A stretch of DNA of 64,000 nucleotides from Niallia sp052318935 (GCA_052318935.1 JBQRKO010000003.1), one strand, 5' to 3'. Counted from the first letter of the stretch, positions 52,343-61,084 are shown. Numbers and translations: made by a program. The notes: generated by a model not told the origin, from the sequence alone.

Positions 52343-52371
52343 TGTATAATCAATACAATATTGAAAAAAAT

Positions 52372-53643
52372 TCACGCTGCTTTCGATTTTTTGATAAAAT
52401 CAATGTACCTTTTTGCTTTTTCTTTATCAAACACACCTTCCCATTTGGACATAACGATGGCAGCCAATGCGTTTCCCAGTACATTCACAGATGTACGAAG
52501 CATATCTAAAATTCGGTCAATTCCTGCAATAAATGCCATTCCTTCTATCGGGAGGCCCATGGAGCCGAGTGTTGTTAATACCACAACAAAAGAGGCACCT
52601 GCAACTCCAGCCATTCCTTTAGAGGTTAACATTAACACAAGTAAAAGTGTAATTTGCTCTGGAATGGACAAATGAACTCCATACATTTGTGCAATGAAAA
52701 GCGCGGCAATCGCCTGATAAATGGCAGACCCATCTAGGTTAAACGTATAACCTGTCGGAATAACAAAAGAAGTAATTGCTTTTGGACAGCCAAACTTCTC
52801 CATTTTATCCATAATTCTCGGTAAAACCGCTTCAGAACTTGCAGTTGTAAAGGCTAAAATGACTTCGTCTTTTAAAACTTTTATCAGTACAAAAATACTT
52901 GTACCCGACATTTTCGCAATAATTCCTAATACAACAAATACAAAGAATAGGAGCGTTCCATAAATCACCGCCACTAGCTTCACAAGTGGAATTAATGAAG
53001 CAATACCAAACTTGGCAACATTCACACCAATTAACGCAAATACGCCAAATGGACTAAATTTCATCACTAAATTTGTCACCCAAAACATAGCGTCTAAAAC
53101 ACCGTCAAAGAATTGTAAAACCGGCTTGCCTTTTTCGCCAATTACAGCAACACCTACACCAAATAAAACAGAAAAAAAGACAACTGCCAGTATATCTCCT
53201 TCAGCTAACGATTGAAAAACATTTGATGGCACGATATGAACAAATTTATCTGCAATATTGCCGCTTTCTGCTGTTTTCGCTGTTGCTTCATATGTAGAAA
53301 TATTACTTTTTTCCAAGTTGCTTTTATCAATACCAGTACCTGGATGAAATATATTTGCAGCCAGCAGACCAATAACCAAAGCAATAGTCGTGACAATTTC
53401 AAAATATAAAATGGTCCGACCGCCTAATTTTCCTAATGTTTTGATATCCCCTACACCTGCTATTGATACAATAAGTGCTGACACAACAATAGGAATAACC
53501 ACCATCTTCACTAAATGAATAAAAATATCACCAATTGGTTGGAGAACAGCCATAGCGGTGTCATTTCCATAAAATAATGCACCTACCGTAATTCCTAGTA
53601 AGAGCCCGATAAATATTTGTGTAGCCAATCCAAACTTTTTCAT
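52372..53643 (-). CDS. Dicarboxylate/amino-acid:cation symporter (GltT/DctA family), copy B
   Basis: About 423 residues starting at ATG 53641-53643 (MKKFGLATQIFIGLLLG), nine bases after AAGGGG; the open frame runs 14 codons further without a site. Same family landmarks as copy A: AFTTASSEAVLPRIMDKME, FVIPTGYTFNLDGSAIYQ, and MLRTSVNVLGNALAAIV. Glutamate/aspartate or C4-dicarboxylate uptake with Na+ or H+. Sequence is close to B. subtilis GltT. The promoter region has no copy of the GntR palindrome, so its control differs from copy A. The 415 bases upstream (53644-54057) hold no supported gene. Confidence 0.9.
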   Translation of the reverse strand: MKKFGLATQIFIGLLLGITVGALFYGNDTAMAVLQPIGDIFIHLVKMVVIPIVVSALIVSIAGVGDIKTLGKLGGRTILYFEIVTTIALVIGLLAANIFHPGTGIDKSNLEKSNISTYEATAKTAESGNIADKFVHIVPSNVFQSLAEGDILAVVFFSVLFGVGVAVIGEKGKPVLQFFDGVLDAMFWVTNLVMKFSPFGVFALIGVNVAKFGIASLIPLVKLVAVIYGTLLFFVFVVLGIIAKMSGTSIFVLIKVLKDEVILAFTTASSEAVLPRIMDKMEKFGCPKAITSFVIPTGYTFNLDGSAIYQAIAALFIAQMYGVHLSIPEQITLLLVLMLTSKGMAGVAGASFVVVLTTLGSMGLPIEGMAFIAGIDRILDMLRTSVNVLGNALAAIVMSKWEGVFDKEKAKRYIDFIKKSKAA

Positions 53644-54057
53644 TAATGAAAACCCCTTACCATTTGCAATTTTACAAACTCTCATCGCATTAATATGTTT
53701 GACTATTCTAACTACTCACGATGTTCAAGCTCAATCGACAAGTCCATGGACAAGGATACACTAATTTCAAAACTTGGTAAATGCAATTCACATAATTATC
53801 ATAAAACTTATCAAAAATCAAGAAAAAACTACAACTATATACAAAAAACTAAAAACGGAGTATTCAAAACTTATAATCGACGTAGTTGAGTAAACAGTAA
53901 ATCTGGATATAAGCGATGAATAGTAATGGATTTTTTCGTTCTCTTGCATCTATCCAGCAATTTGGGCTTTTAAATAATCTCCTTTGGTTTAATTTTGCAC
54001 GTTCGATCACTCTTTGCAACTAACTACCCGGCAACTGGATGTGAGGCATAATGTGTA

Positions 54058-54357
54058 TCATTTAACTCTATTCTTAAATTTAATGATTAAAAATAGGAAT
54101 AAAACTAAATACACACATGCAGTCAGAAACCAGGTTAAAAAGAATCCAATACCCAAGCCAATATTGGCATCTTCGTATTGCTTAATTGTATCGTCAATGA
54201 CGACATATAACATAGGGGCAGCGCAAATCAAGTAGCAAAAGAAGAATATTGCAAACTGCTTTTTACTTTTCCTATTGCTTATTTTATGGAAGGCAATAAA
54301 AGGGATAAGAAGTATTAAAAGAGTAATGAGGACTAATGCAATCAGGTATGTATACAT
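54058..54357 (-). CDS. Small three-helix membrane protein, unknown
   Basis: Ninety-nine residues from ATG 54355-54357, which has GAGGTG seven bases upstream; the longer frame to 54441 lacks a site. Three hydrophobic helices: YLIALVLITLLILLIPFIAF, FAIFFFCYLICAAPMLYVV and LGIGFFLTWFLTACVYLVLF, joined by a basic loop (HKISNRKSKK) and an acidic loop (DDTIKQYED). It looks intact and expressed. No family recognised; not obviously linked to its neighbours. Confidence 0.6.
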   Translation of the reverse strand: MYTYLIALVLITLLILLIPFIAFHKISNRKSKKQFAIFFFCYLICAAPMLYVVIDDTIKQYEDANIGLGIGFFLTWFLTACVYLVLFLFLIIKFKNRVK

Positions 54358-54496
54358 AAAACACCTCACTTCAAGATTTATGGTAACAGTTAAGTAATAT
54401 GTTGTGTTTACTAATTTCATTACTGGAGCATAATACTTCAATTATTTAAAAATAGAATAAAATGAATGACAGATACCACCCAGCAATCATTGTTAT

Positions 54497-54537
54497 AAAA
54501 TACCATTAGCGTAAAAACTAATGGTATTTTGTATTTT
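54497..54537. terminator. Bidirectional terminator after ywnB
   Basis: AAAATACCATTAG (54497-54509) pairs with CTAATGGTATTTT (54518-54530); T tracts on both strands (TTTTGTATTTTT on plus, TTTTATAAC on minus). Confidence 0.85.
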
Positions 54538-54554
54538 TAATCGTTCTAACATCC

Positions 54555-55196
54555 TTACTCTACTTCTCCAACGACTGAAAAACGTTTGTTTTTGTGTTGT
54601 ATATTTTCAATTTCATCTAAAACCGCAATTGCGTAATCCGCATAGCTAATATAGCTTTCACCTTTTGAATTCAAGATTAATTGATCTCCGCCTTTTTGGT
54701 AAGAACCAGTACGTTTACCTTCAGAATCAAAAAATCCTGCTGGACTAATATAAGTCCATTGGATCCCGCTTATAGTTTGCAGTTCTTCTAAATTTTTACT
54801 CATGTTAGTAGCTGTTGGAAGGTAAGCTTTAGGGAAATCAGGGGTTTCCATTACTCGAACTGTTTTTGCCTCATCTACAAAAAGACTTCCTGCTCCCCCA
54901 ACGACGATCAATCTTGTATTTAGAGTACCTTTTAATGCTTCGATTAATACTTTACCTGCTTCAACATGCTGATGTTCTTGTCCTGAAGCAGCACTGAATG
55001 CATTTACTACTACATCAAACTGTTCAACATCTTGTGATTTTAAATTAAAAATATTTTTTTCTACTACTGCAACCTGTTTGTTTTGTACTTTAGTTGCATC
55101 TCTAACAATAGCAGTAACTTCGTGTTCTCTTTCCACAGCTTCTTTTAGAATAAGGCTTCCTGCCTTACCACTTGCACCAATAATTCCAATTTTCAT
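54555..55196 (-). CDS. ywnB: NAD(P)-binding oxidoreductase, NmrA/YwnB type
   Basis: A 213-residue single-domain Rossmann protein: GIIGASGKAGSLILKEAVER gives the nucleotide-binding GxxGxxG, then AIVRDATKV, DVVVNAFSA, RLIVVGGAGSL and TYISPAGFFDSEG. It is an atypical SDR (NmrA-like) lacking a clear YxxxK pair, as in B. subtilis YwnB and human BVR-B-like reductases. Divergent Rrf2-type regulator (YwnA) 205 bases away, the same pairing as ywnB-ywnA in B. subtilis. Two palindromes between them are the likely operators. Probably reduces flavins or quinones or responds to redox/electrophile stress (inference). Confidence 0.82.
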   Translation of the reverse strand: MKIGIIGASGKAGSLILKEAVEREHEVTAIVRDATKVQNKQVAVVEKNIFNLKSQDVEQFDVVVNAFSAASGQEHQHVEAGKVLIEALKGTLNTRLIVVGGAGSLFVDEAKTVRVMETPDFPKAYLPTATNMSKNLEELQTISGIQWTYISPAGFFDSEGKRTGSYQKGGDQLILNSKGESYISYADYAIAVLDEIENIQHKNKRFSVVGEVE

Positions 55197-55226
55197 CTTA
55201 TAATCCTCCTATATTAACCAATTTAT

Positions 55227-55247
55227 ATGTAACCAAACAGGTTACAT
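55227..55247. promoter_or_regulatory. Rrf2 (YwnA) operator, strong site
   Basis: ATGTAACC-AAACA-GGTTACAT: perfect 8-bp arms with a 5-base spacer, in the ywnB 5-prime region. A second, weaker copy is at 55330-55348. Confidence 0.78.
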
Positions 55248-55329
55248 GTAATTATTATAGTTACAGGTTTTATTCCAGTCAACAAATAAAATTTTTTTAT
55301 TATGTTTATCTTTTAAGGTATAATAAACT

Positions 55330-55348
55330 TGTAACCAATATAATTACA
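55330..55348. promoter_or_regulatory. Rrf2 (YwnA) operator, weaker site
   Basis: TGTAACC-AATAT-AATTACA: same pattern and spacing with two mismatches, nearer the regulator gene. Together with the strong site this implies repression of both divergent genes. Confidence 0.6.
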
Positions 55349-55401
55349 TGATATAAATATTGAATTACTCAGTTTAGAATAAATAAGAAAGGTGATTTAA
55401 G

Positions 55402-55830
55402 GTGTCCATCAGCAGCCGATTTGCGGTAGGAATTCACATATTAGCTCTAATTGAAATAAATAAAAAGGGAACAAACTCTTCAGAATTTTTAGCTTCAAGC
55501 GTAAACACGAATCCAGCCTTGATAAGAAAGATTATGGGAATGCTTAAAAAAGCAGGTTTAATTGAGGTACATCCAGGTATTGCAGGAGCTATTGCAACAA
55601 GAGAACTATCTGATATTACATTGCTTGACGTTTATAAAGCAGTAAATGTTGTCCAGGATAAAGAGTTATTTAGCGTACATCAGAATCCAAATCCAGAATG
55701 TCCCGTAGGCAAGAGTATCCAGCAAACAATAGAACCATTATTTATAGCTGCTCAATCGGCTATGGAGAAGGTGTTAGGGAATGTAACCCTAGAGGATGTG
55801 GTGAAGGATATTACGAATAAAAATATATAG
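55402..55830 (+). CDS. ywnA: Rrf2 family transcriptional regulator (YwnA type)
   Basis: A 142-residue Rrf2 protein starting GTG at 55402 behind AAAGGTGAT. MSISSRFAVGIHILALIE leads into the winged helix (SSEFLASSVNTNPALIRKIM and GLIEVHPGIAGA), then LLDVYKAVNVVQDKELF. The three cysteines of iron-sulfur Rrf2 members (IscR, NsrR) are absent; only one Cys (PECPVGK) remains, as in YwnA/CymR-like redox or effector-sensing types. It should bind the two TGTAACC palindromes upstream and repress ywnB and itself. A terminator hairpin follows at once. Confidence 0.88.
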   Translation: MSISSRFAVGIHILALIEINKKGTNSSEFLASSVNTNPALIRKIMGMLKKAGLIEVHPGIAGAIATRELSDITLLDVYKAVNVVQDKELFSVHQNPNPECPVGKSIQQTIEPLFIAAQSAMEKVLGNVTLEDVVKDITNKNI

Positions 55831-55838
55831 TATGCTAT

Positions 55839-55868
55839 AAAAGACATGCTTGATAATGTCTTTTATTG
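55839..55868 (+). terminator. Terminator of ywnA
   Basis: AAAAGACAT (55839-55847) pairs with ATGTCTTTT (55856-55864), followed by ATTG. Confidence 0.75.
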
Positions 55869-56012
55869 TTGTAAAACTAACCTGCAGCGTCAGTTCATTA
55901 AGGAACACTCCGTAAAAAAAATGCTAATATTTTTTAATCTAATAAGATAATTGGAAAAATCCTAAAAACAAAAAAATGTAGAGAAAATATTACTTTCTCT
56001 ACAATCTGAAAA

Positions 56013-56044
56013 GCTTCTATGGAAGCAACATAGAAGCCTTTTTT
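56013..56044. terminator. Terminator of malL (bidirectional)
   Basis: GCTTCTATG (56013-56021) pairs with CATAGAAGC (56029-56037); TTTTTT follows on plus and TTTTC on minus. Confidence 0.8.
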
Positions 56045-56052
56045 AGCTTGTA

Positions 56053-57741
56053 TTAAATTAATTGATATACCCTTGCTTCAAACGGTTTAAATGTAATCGT
56101 ATCTCCGTTTTCCTCAAGATCGTCTCGGTAGTTACTTAAAAGTAATTCCTTCGTTTTACCCTTTAAATCATCTGGCAAACGGAAGCTAGTCGTCGTTTGG
56201 AATAGGTTAACGAACACAACCACTTTTTCTCCATTTAACGTTCTTGTATATGCATAAATATGATCATGCTCTTCTAAAATAAGATCGTAGCTGCCGTAAA
56301 TGAGAACATCATGATCCTTTCTTAATTGAATGAGTTTTCTATAATAATGGTAGATGGAATCGGAATTTTCCTTTGATTCCTGCACATTGATTTCTTGATA
56401 ATTAGGATTCATCTTTAACCATGGAGTGCCTGTTGTAAAGCCCCCATTTGCTTCGGATGACCACTGCATCGGTGTTCTAGAATTATCCCTTCCATTCTTC
56501 CAAATAATCTCCATAATTTCTAAATGAGATTTCCCATTTTCTCTTTCAAACTTATACATGTTTTTAATCGCCACATCATTATAATCATCAATGGACGGGA
56601 ACTGGACATTTGTCATTCCTATTTCCTGACCTTGATAAATAAATGGCGTTCCTTGCATGAGGAAATACATCGTTGCAAGAGCTTTTGCTGACTCATTTCG
56701 ATAGTCTTCATTCCCCCAAGTAGAAACCGAACGCGGCTGATCATGATTTTCTAAAAATAATGCATTCCAGCCCATACCATCCAATGCTTTTTGCCATTTT
56801 GTCAGCGTTTTTTTCAAAGCATGAATATCAATTCCACCATCTACGCTTCTTCCCCAAAGAGAAAGATGCTCAAATTGGAAAATCATATTAAAGGCGCCTT
56901 TTTCTTCTCCAACCCAAGTTTCTGCTCCATCAGCACTTACTCCATTTGCTTCGCCAACCGTCATAATGTCATATTTATCAAAGGTTTCACGCTTAAGCTC
57001 ATCAAGAAATGCATGAATACCTTCACGATTCATATGGCCCTTGAATGATGGTACATACTTTAATTTTTTAGGGTTTGGTAAATCTGGGAACCCTGGAACC
57101 TTTTTAATATGAGAAATGGCATCAACACGGAAACCATCGATTCCTTTATCTAACCACCAATTAACCATCCCATATAAATCGCTGCGAACCTTAGGGTTTT
57201 CCCAGTTTAAATCCGGCTGCTTGCGCGAGAATATATGCATAAAATATTCCTTTGTATCTGGGTCATATTCCCAAGCTGAACCGCTAAAAATAGATTCCCA
57301 GTTATTTGGCTCTTTCCCTTTTTTCTTCTTGGCTTTCCTTCCTTTTCTTCCGTTTTTCCAAATATAATAGTCTCTATATGGACTATCCTTTGAAGAACGT
57401 GATTCAATAAACCAAGGATGCTCATCAGAAGTATGATTAATAACAAGATCAAGTATGAGCTTCATTCCTCGGCGATGAACTTCTTCAAGAAGTTCATCAA
57501 AATCACTCATCGTTCCAAAATCACTCATAATCCCCTGATAATCACTAATGTCATAACCGTTATCATCATTAGGTGAAGAGAATATCGGACAAATCCAGAT
57601 TACATCTATACCAAGCTCCTTTATATAGTCCAGCTTGGATATAATCCCTTGTATATCTCCAATACCGTCACCATTCGAATCCATAAAACTTCGTGGATAA
57701 ATTTGATATGCTACTGCTTCTTTCCACCATATCTTTTTCAT
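56053..57741 (-). CDS. malL: GH13 alpha-glucosidase / oligo-1,6-glucosidase (MalL type)
   Basis: A 562-residue cytoplasmic glycoside hydrolase of subfamily 31: KEAVAYQIYPRSFMDSNGDG with a calcium-type loop, LILDLVINHTSDEH, nucleophile Asp in GIDGFRVDAISH, acid/base Glu in IMTVGEANG, transition-state Asp in FLENHDQPR. It cuts alpha-glucosidic bonds of maltose-type or isomaltose-type sugars. The residue after the nucleophile is Ala rather than Val, which in this family is linked to alpha-1,4 preference (literature knowledge, unverified here). An unusual run of basic residues (KNGRKGRKAKKKKGK) precedes EPNNW, about twice the usual loop. Monocistronic, with a MalR-like operator 50 bases upstream and terminator after. 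Confidence 0.92.
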   Translation of the reverse strand: MKKIWWKEAVAYQIYPRSFMDSNGDGIGDIQGIISKLDYIKELGIDVIWICPIFSSPNDDNGYDISDYQGIMSDFGTMSDFDELLEEVHRRGMKLILDLVINHTSDEHPWFIESRSSKDSPYRDYYIWKNGRKGRKAKKKKGKEPNNWESIFSGSAWEYDPDTKEYFMHIFSRKQPDLNWENPKVRSDLYGMVNWWLDKGIDGFRVDAISHIKKVPGFPDLPNPKKLKYVPSFKGHMNREGIHAFLDELKRETFDKYDIMTVGEANGVSADGAETWVGEEKGAFNMIFQFEHLSLWGRSVDGGIDIHALKKTLTKWQKALDGMGWNALFLENHDQPRSVSTWGNEDYRNESAKALATMYFLMQGTPFIYQGQEIGMTNVQFPSIDDYNDVAIKNMYKFERENGKSHLEIMEIIWKNGRDNSRTPMQWSSEANGGFTTGTPWLKMNPNYQEINVQESKENSDSIYHYYRKLIQLRKDHDVLIYGSYDLILEEHDHIYAYTRTLNGEKVVVFVNLFQTTTSFRLPDDLKGKTKELLLSNYRDDLEENGDTITFKPFEARVYQLI

Positions 57742-57790
57742 AAAGAATCTCCTCAGTCTCTATTATTAAACTAACCTAAACCATCACAAC

Positions 57791-57804
57791 CGCAATCGTT
57801 TGCG
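57791..57804. promoter_or_regulatory. MalR-like operator upstream of malL
   Basis: CGCAATCGTTTGCG: 5-bp arms CGCAA / TTGCG around TCGT, matching the GCAANCGNTTGC pattern of LacI-family maltose regulators. No malR gene lies in the window, so the repressor would act from elsewhere. Confidence 0.6.
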
Positions 57805-58164
57805 CGTTTTAATATGTAAAGGTCTAATTAAAAAAGTTAACCTTTATATCGTCTATCTTCATTTATTTCCCTATCTACTATAAGGGGAACATATTAGTTT
57901 CTTATCCTCTTATCCATTTATTTGCTACTATTCCATATCTATAAAAATAATGAAAATAAAATATGTAAGGTTCCTAAGAAATAAATCAATTCCCATTGAA
58001 AAAATATTCCAATCCTCTACAAACAACATATTACTTATCTGATTACATCTTATAATATTACCCTTAAATTGAACATAAATGATATGATTAAAAACATAGA
58101 CAATTTTGCTATTTAATTTATCACTCTCACTAGCTCCAGTATTTTTTTATAGTCTCTAGAATCA

Positions 58165-58195
58165 TGCTTACAACTTAAAGTTGGCTTTAAGTCAA
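58165..58195 (-). promoter_or_regulatory. Orphan MerR-type promoter B (19-bp spacer)
   Basis: On the minus strand: -35 TTGACT (58195 to 58190), a 19-base spacer containing TAAAG-CCAA-CTTTA dyad, and -10 TAAGCA (58170 to 58165). The overlong spacer with an internal inverted repeat is the hallmark of promoters twisted open by MerR-family activators. No gene follows downstream on the minus strand. Confidence 0.65.
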
Positions 58196-58249
58196 ACAAA
58201 AAGGTGAGGAGAATTTATAGAAAAGTCTCTCTCACCTCAAACGCTTGTA

Positions 58250-58411
58250 TTATGAATTCTCTTCTTCATTTGGATAAAGAACGAATTTGTATGTATTTCC
58301 TTTTAACTGATCTCCATGGAATTCAATTTTACGATTTAAAATATCCATGTTTTGCGCAATCTCACTTGATGCCCCCATAATAATGACAACTTTCCCTTCA
58401 ATATTTGACAG
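58250..58411 (-). pseudogene. Remnant of a short-chain dehydrogenase N-terminus fused to an unrelated tail
   Basis: The frame begins at CTG where ATG is expected, after AAAGGAGAAATTAAT, and reads LSNIEGKVVIIMGASSEI, almost the N-terminus of the SDR at 61119-61865 (MSNIKDKVVIITGASSGI). After 18 residues it departs into AQNMDILNRKIEF and KFVLYPNEEENS and stops at 58250. The glycine motif is damaged (Met and Glu in place of Thr and Gly). This is a deletion or fusion product and is unlikely to be functional. MerR-type promoter A lies directly upstream. Confidence 0.65.
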
Positions 58412-58444
58412 GATTAATTTCTCCTTTATTCCTGTTACAAATCC

Positions 58445-58475
58445 ACTTTACAACTAAAAGTTAACTTCAAGTCAA
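58445..58475 (-). promoter_or_regulatory. MerR-type promoter A (19-bp spacer) ahead of the SDR remnant
   Basis: On the minus strand: TTGACT (58475 to 58470), 19-base spacer with the dyad TGAAGTTAACTT, and TAAAGT (58450 to 58445). It nearly repeats promoter B. Such elements drive SDR, aldo-keto reductase and adh genes under AdhR/YfmP-like MerR regulators in Bacillus. Confidence 0.7.
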
Positions 58476-58507
58476 ACGATAGGAGCATAATTTTTTATTT
58501 CTTCTAC

Positions 58508-59710
58508 CTAAACACTTTGAGCTTTGTTCATTTTCCTCTTTATAAAAACAACGCCCAAACTAATGATAGAAATCAATAAAAGAAAAATTGAATTTGCAAG
58601 AATCAATGACTGAACAGCTTTGATATGCAATAACTGCGAAAACACCGCACCCTCATAAGGAGAAAGTGTGGCTCCTATGTTATAAGAAACCAGTACCACT
58701 GTGGTTCCAAGTGTTGCCATTTTGGCAATTTGCTGAGTAAATGTATGAAGTAGATACGGCATGATACACCGAAAAGAAAAGCCAATGACCATCGAACAAA
58801 ATGTTGTAAGTAAGATACTTTCTGAAATAGTAGTCACATACATAAAAATTCCAATCAGTAGTATGGATACAGGCATTATATAATCCTTCAACAATCGGAA
58901 AACCTTTCCAAATGAAAAACCAGCAATAAATGCTCCTAATCCAATAAAAGCAATCATATTGCTGCCATTTGTTGCAGTGCCAATATTTTTTTCTAGAATC
59001 AGAGGAGTAATCTGGATATTATAATTGATAAAAATCGTTACAATTACAAATAACAAAATTCCATAGCCAATCATCAAGCGATAGACCCTTCTATCGTTTG
59101 AACCGTCTGATATAATTATTTTTTGTTCTACTTTTCTCTTTCCTATTTGCTTCTTGTTGTCCGGAACAAAGAAAAAGAGTGCTAAAAAAATGGGGAGCGA
59201 TAGAGCATAAACAAAAAACGAAGTATGCCAGCTGATTTTCAACAACTGACCCACCAAAAGCGTCAGACAAATGCCGCCTAATCCTTCAAAGGAACTTTCC
59301 ATTCCAATTGCTTTTGCTCGTTTATCTAAATCGTTTTTGTACAAATCACTAATCATTTGAATGATTAAGCGATTAAATAAACCGATACCTAAACCAAATA
59401 TACAACGTGAAAGAAACAATAACGAGAAGATATCATGCTTCAGTGCAGGAAATATCCCTGAAAAGAAGACAAGTCCTAATCCAATCAATATTGTTTTTTT
59501 CTTTCCAATCCATGGTTCTAACCGATTCCCAATTAAAATACCAAAAACGACAAGCAGGGAAGGAATGGTTGTTAACAGTCCCACATGCGTTGGATCAATC
59601 GTCGGAAATTCCTTCGTGATTGCTGGAATGTTTGCGGCAATAGCTGGACCTGTTGAGATTAACAACGCAGCTGAAAGCAAAGAATATAATTTTACATTCT
59701 CAATACGCAT
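58508..59710 (-). CDS. MFS transporter (CynX/NimT-like)
   Basis: A 400-residue 12-helix major facilitator: SAALLISTGPAIAANIPAIT in helix 1, GNRLEPWIGKKKTILIG as loop 2-3 motif, SRCIFGLGIGLFNRLI in helix 4. The middle cytoplasmic loop is basic (NKKQIGKRKVEQK). C-terminal half is less conserved. Substrate unknown; the profile resembles nitrite/cyanate or multidrug-type exporters. MerR-type promoters and the SDR remnant lie downstream of its stop. Upstream it is separated from the RibD-like gene by 140 bases. Confidence 0.82.
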   Translation of the reverse strand: MRIENVKLYSLLSAALLISTGPAIAANIPAITKEFPTIDPTHVGLLTTIPSLLVVFGILIGNRLEPWIGKKKTILIGLGLVFFSGIFPALKHDIFSLLFLSRCIFGLGIGLFNRLIIQMISDLYKNDLDKRAKAIGMESSFEGLGGICLTLLVGQLLKISWHTSFFVYALSLPIFLALFFFVPDNKKQIGKRKVEQKIIISDGSNDRRVYRLMIGYGILLFVIVTIFINYNIQITPLILEKNIGTATNGSNMIAFIGLGAFIAGFSFGKVFRLLKDYIMPVSILLIGIFMYVTTISESILLTTFCSMVIGFSFRCIMPYLLHTFTQQIAKMATLGTTVVLVSYNIGATLSPYEGAVFSQLLHIKAVQSLILANSIFLLLISIISLGVVFIKRKMNKAQSV

Positions 59711-59853
59711 AAAAAATATCCCACTCCTTTATTTAGTGATTAATGCTTATTCATTAAATTCAACATTCAGTTTCGACAAATTCTAAAATAATTGGTTTCT
59801 AATAGTATAAGTTTACGAACCGAATGTCTTTTATCGGTCAACTTTAATAATGA

Positions 59854-60579
59854 TTATTCATTCTTTGTAAAATACTTCATCCATACCCCACCATTAGCTA
59901 GTTTTTCGATTGCCTTTAAGATAAAATTTACAGGTTTCTTCTTTTGTAGTTGAGATCTAGTTTCAAACAGTGTCAAAGAGTTAGATGAACCATCAGCTAT
60001 TGGGACTAAGACCAAACTTAACTCATCAATTAAACCTTCATTCAGAAACGACCCGTTTAAAACGCCTCCGCCCTCCAACATTAATTTGTCGATTGAAAAT
60101 AAATTTTTTAACTTTTGAACTACTACCGTAAAATCTAATTGTTCTTTTCCACCGAAAATATATGATATACCTATTTTTTGAAGATGAGCTAGATAAGCAT
60201 CAGATACTTGCTCTGTAAGCACTACTACTATATGATCTTCCGTCCTATTCTCGCTCCATTCTGAAATGTAGTTTTTTGTCCATCCTAATTTTCCAGAAGG
60301 GTCTACAGCTATTGCATACGTTTTAGTATCTGTTGTTGCTACAAAATCAGTTTTAGGGATAGTCGTAATGTTTTCATGTGTCAAATCTAATTTATGTCCA
60401 AAAGTAAAGTTTTTCTCCATGGTAATCCTGCCACACATCCATGCTTTGCATCCGTAACGTTCATGCATTTTTTCATACTCGTCAATAAAATATTGGGTTT
60501 GTTCCTCTTCCAAATAATCTCCAATGATTTTCCCATCTAATGATGTCAGCATGTGGCAAATTATATATGGTCTTTCCAA
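59854..60579 (-). CDS. RibD C-terminal-domain reductase (dihydrofolate-reductase-like fold)
   Basis: A 241-residue protein with PYIICHMLTSLDGKI at the N-terminus, VVVLTEQVSDAYLAHLQ and DKLMLEGGGVLNGSFLNEGL then IDELSLVLVPI, the pattern of RibD C-terminal/DHFR-like NADPH-dependent reductases. Stand-alone members are not usually riboflavin enzymes and reduce unknown pyrimidine or similar substrates. It starts ATG 60577-60579 and is separated from the cupin gene upstream by a strong terminator, so it is a separate unit. Confidence 0.82.
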   Translation of the reverse strand: MERPYIICHMLTSLDGKIIGDYLEEEQTQYFIDEYEKMHERYGCKAWMCGRITMEKNFTFGHKLDLTHENITTIPKTDFVATTDTKTYAIAVDPSGKLGWTKNYISEWSENRTEDHIVVVLTEQVSDAYLAHLQKIGISYIFGGKEQLDFTVVVQKLKNLFSIDKLMLEGGGVLNGSFLNEGLIDELSLVLVPIADGSSNSLTLFETRSQLQKKKPVNFILKAIEKLANGGVWMKYFTKNE

Positions 60580-60642
60580 AGTTGTTACTCCTTTCTATAA
60601 AAGTAGTCGTAGAAACATCATAGTGCCTAGGATTATTGATAT

Positions 60643-60666
60643 AAAAAAAGCCCTGTATAACAGGGC
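60643..60666 (-). terminator. Terminator of the CMD-SDR-cupin operon
   Basis: On the minus strand GCCCTGT pairs with ACAGGGC (60650-60656 / 60660-60666), loop TAT, followed by TTTTTTTATATC. Confidence 0.88.
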
Positions 60667-60673
60667 GCAACTA

Positions 60674-61084
60674 CTATTTTAATTTGTTATATTCCTCATC
60701 TGTTACTGGTTCCAACCATTCCGGCGTACCTGCAGTGATTGCAATGTGTTCAAACCAGCTGTCTTTTGTAGCGCCATGCCAGTGTTTTACACCATCATGG
60801 GTGACAATAACATCACCGACTTTTAAGAATTGAGCAGGTTTTCCTTGTTCTTGGTACCATCCTTCGCCACCAGTTACTAATAAAAGTTGAAATCCATCAC
60901 GATGAATATGCCAGTTATTTCTGCATCCTGGTTCAAAGGTCACATTCCCAACACCAACACTCACTTTAGGATCAGCAATTAATGTTTTAAGATAACTTTG
61001 TCCCACAAAAAATTGTGCATATGCTTCATTTTTTTCGCCCACTGGGAAAATAACGCCATTTTTTACTTCTTCATTTTTTGCCAT
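60674..61084 (-). CDS. Cupin-domain protein
   Basis: A 136-residue single cupin: metal ligands in NNWHIHRDGFQLLLVTGGEG and later VTHDGVKHWHGATKD, a two-histidine-plus-glutamine pattern. ATG at 61082-61084 is chosen because GGAGGAAT lies just upstream; the longer frame to 61126 overlaps the SDR gene. Such small cupins next to carboxymuconolactone-decarboxylase proteins are common in Firmicute oxidoreductase clusters; enzymatic role unknown. Third gene of a leftward operon. Confidence 0.88.
   Translation of the reverse strand: MAKNEEVKNGVIFPVGEKNEAYAQFFVGQSYLKTLIADPKVSVGVGNVTFEPGCRNNWHIHRDGFQLLLVTGGEGWYQEQGKPAQFLKVGDVIVTHDGVKHWHGATKDSWFEHIAITAGTPEWLEPVTDEEYNKLK

Noticed and set aside
53695..53889. 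64-codon open frame upstream of the GltT-like gene
   Set aside because: Lys/Asn/Tyr-rich composition typical of AT-rich non-coding DNA and no ribosome binding site.
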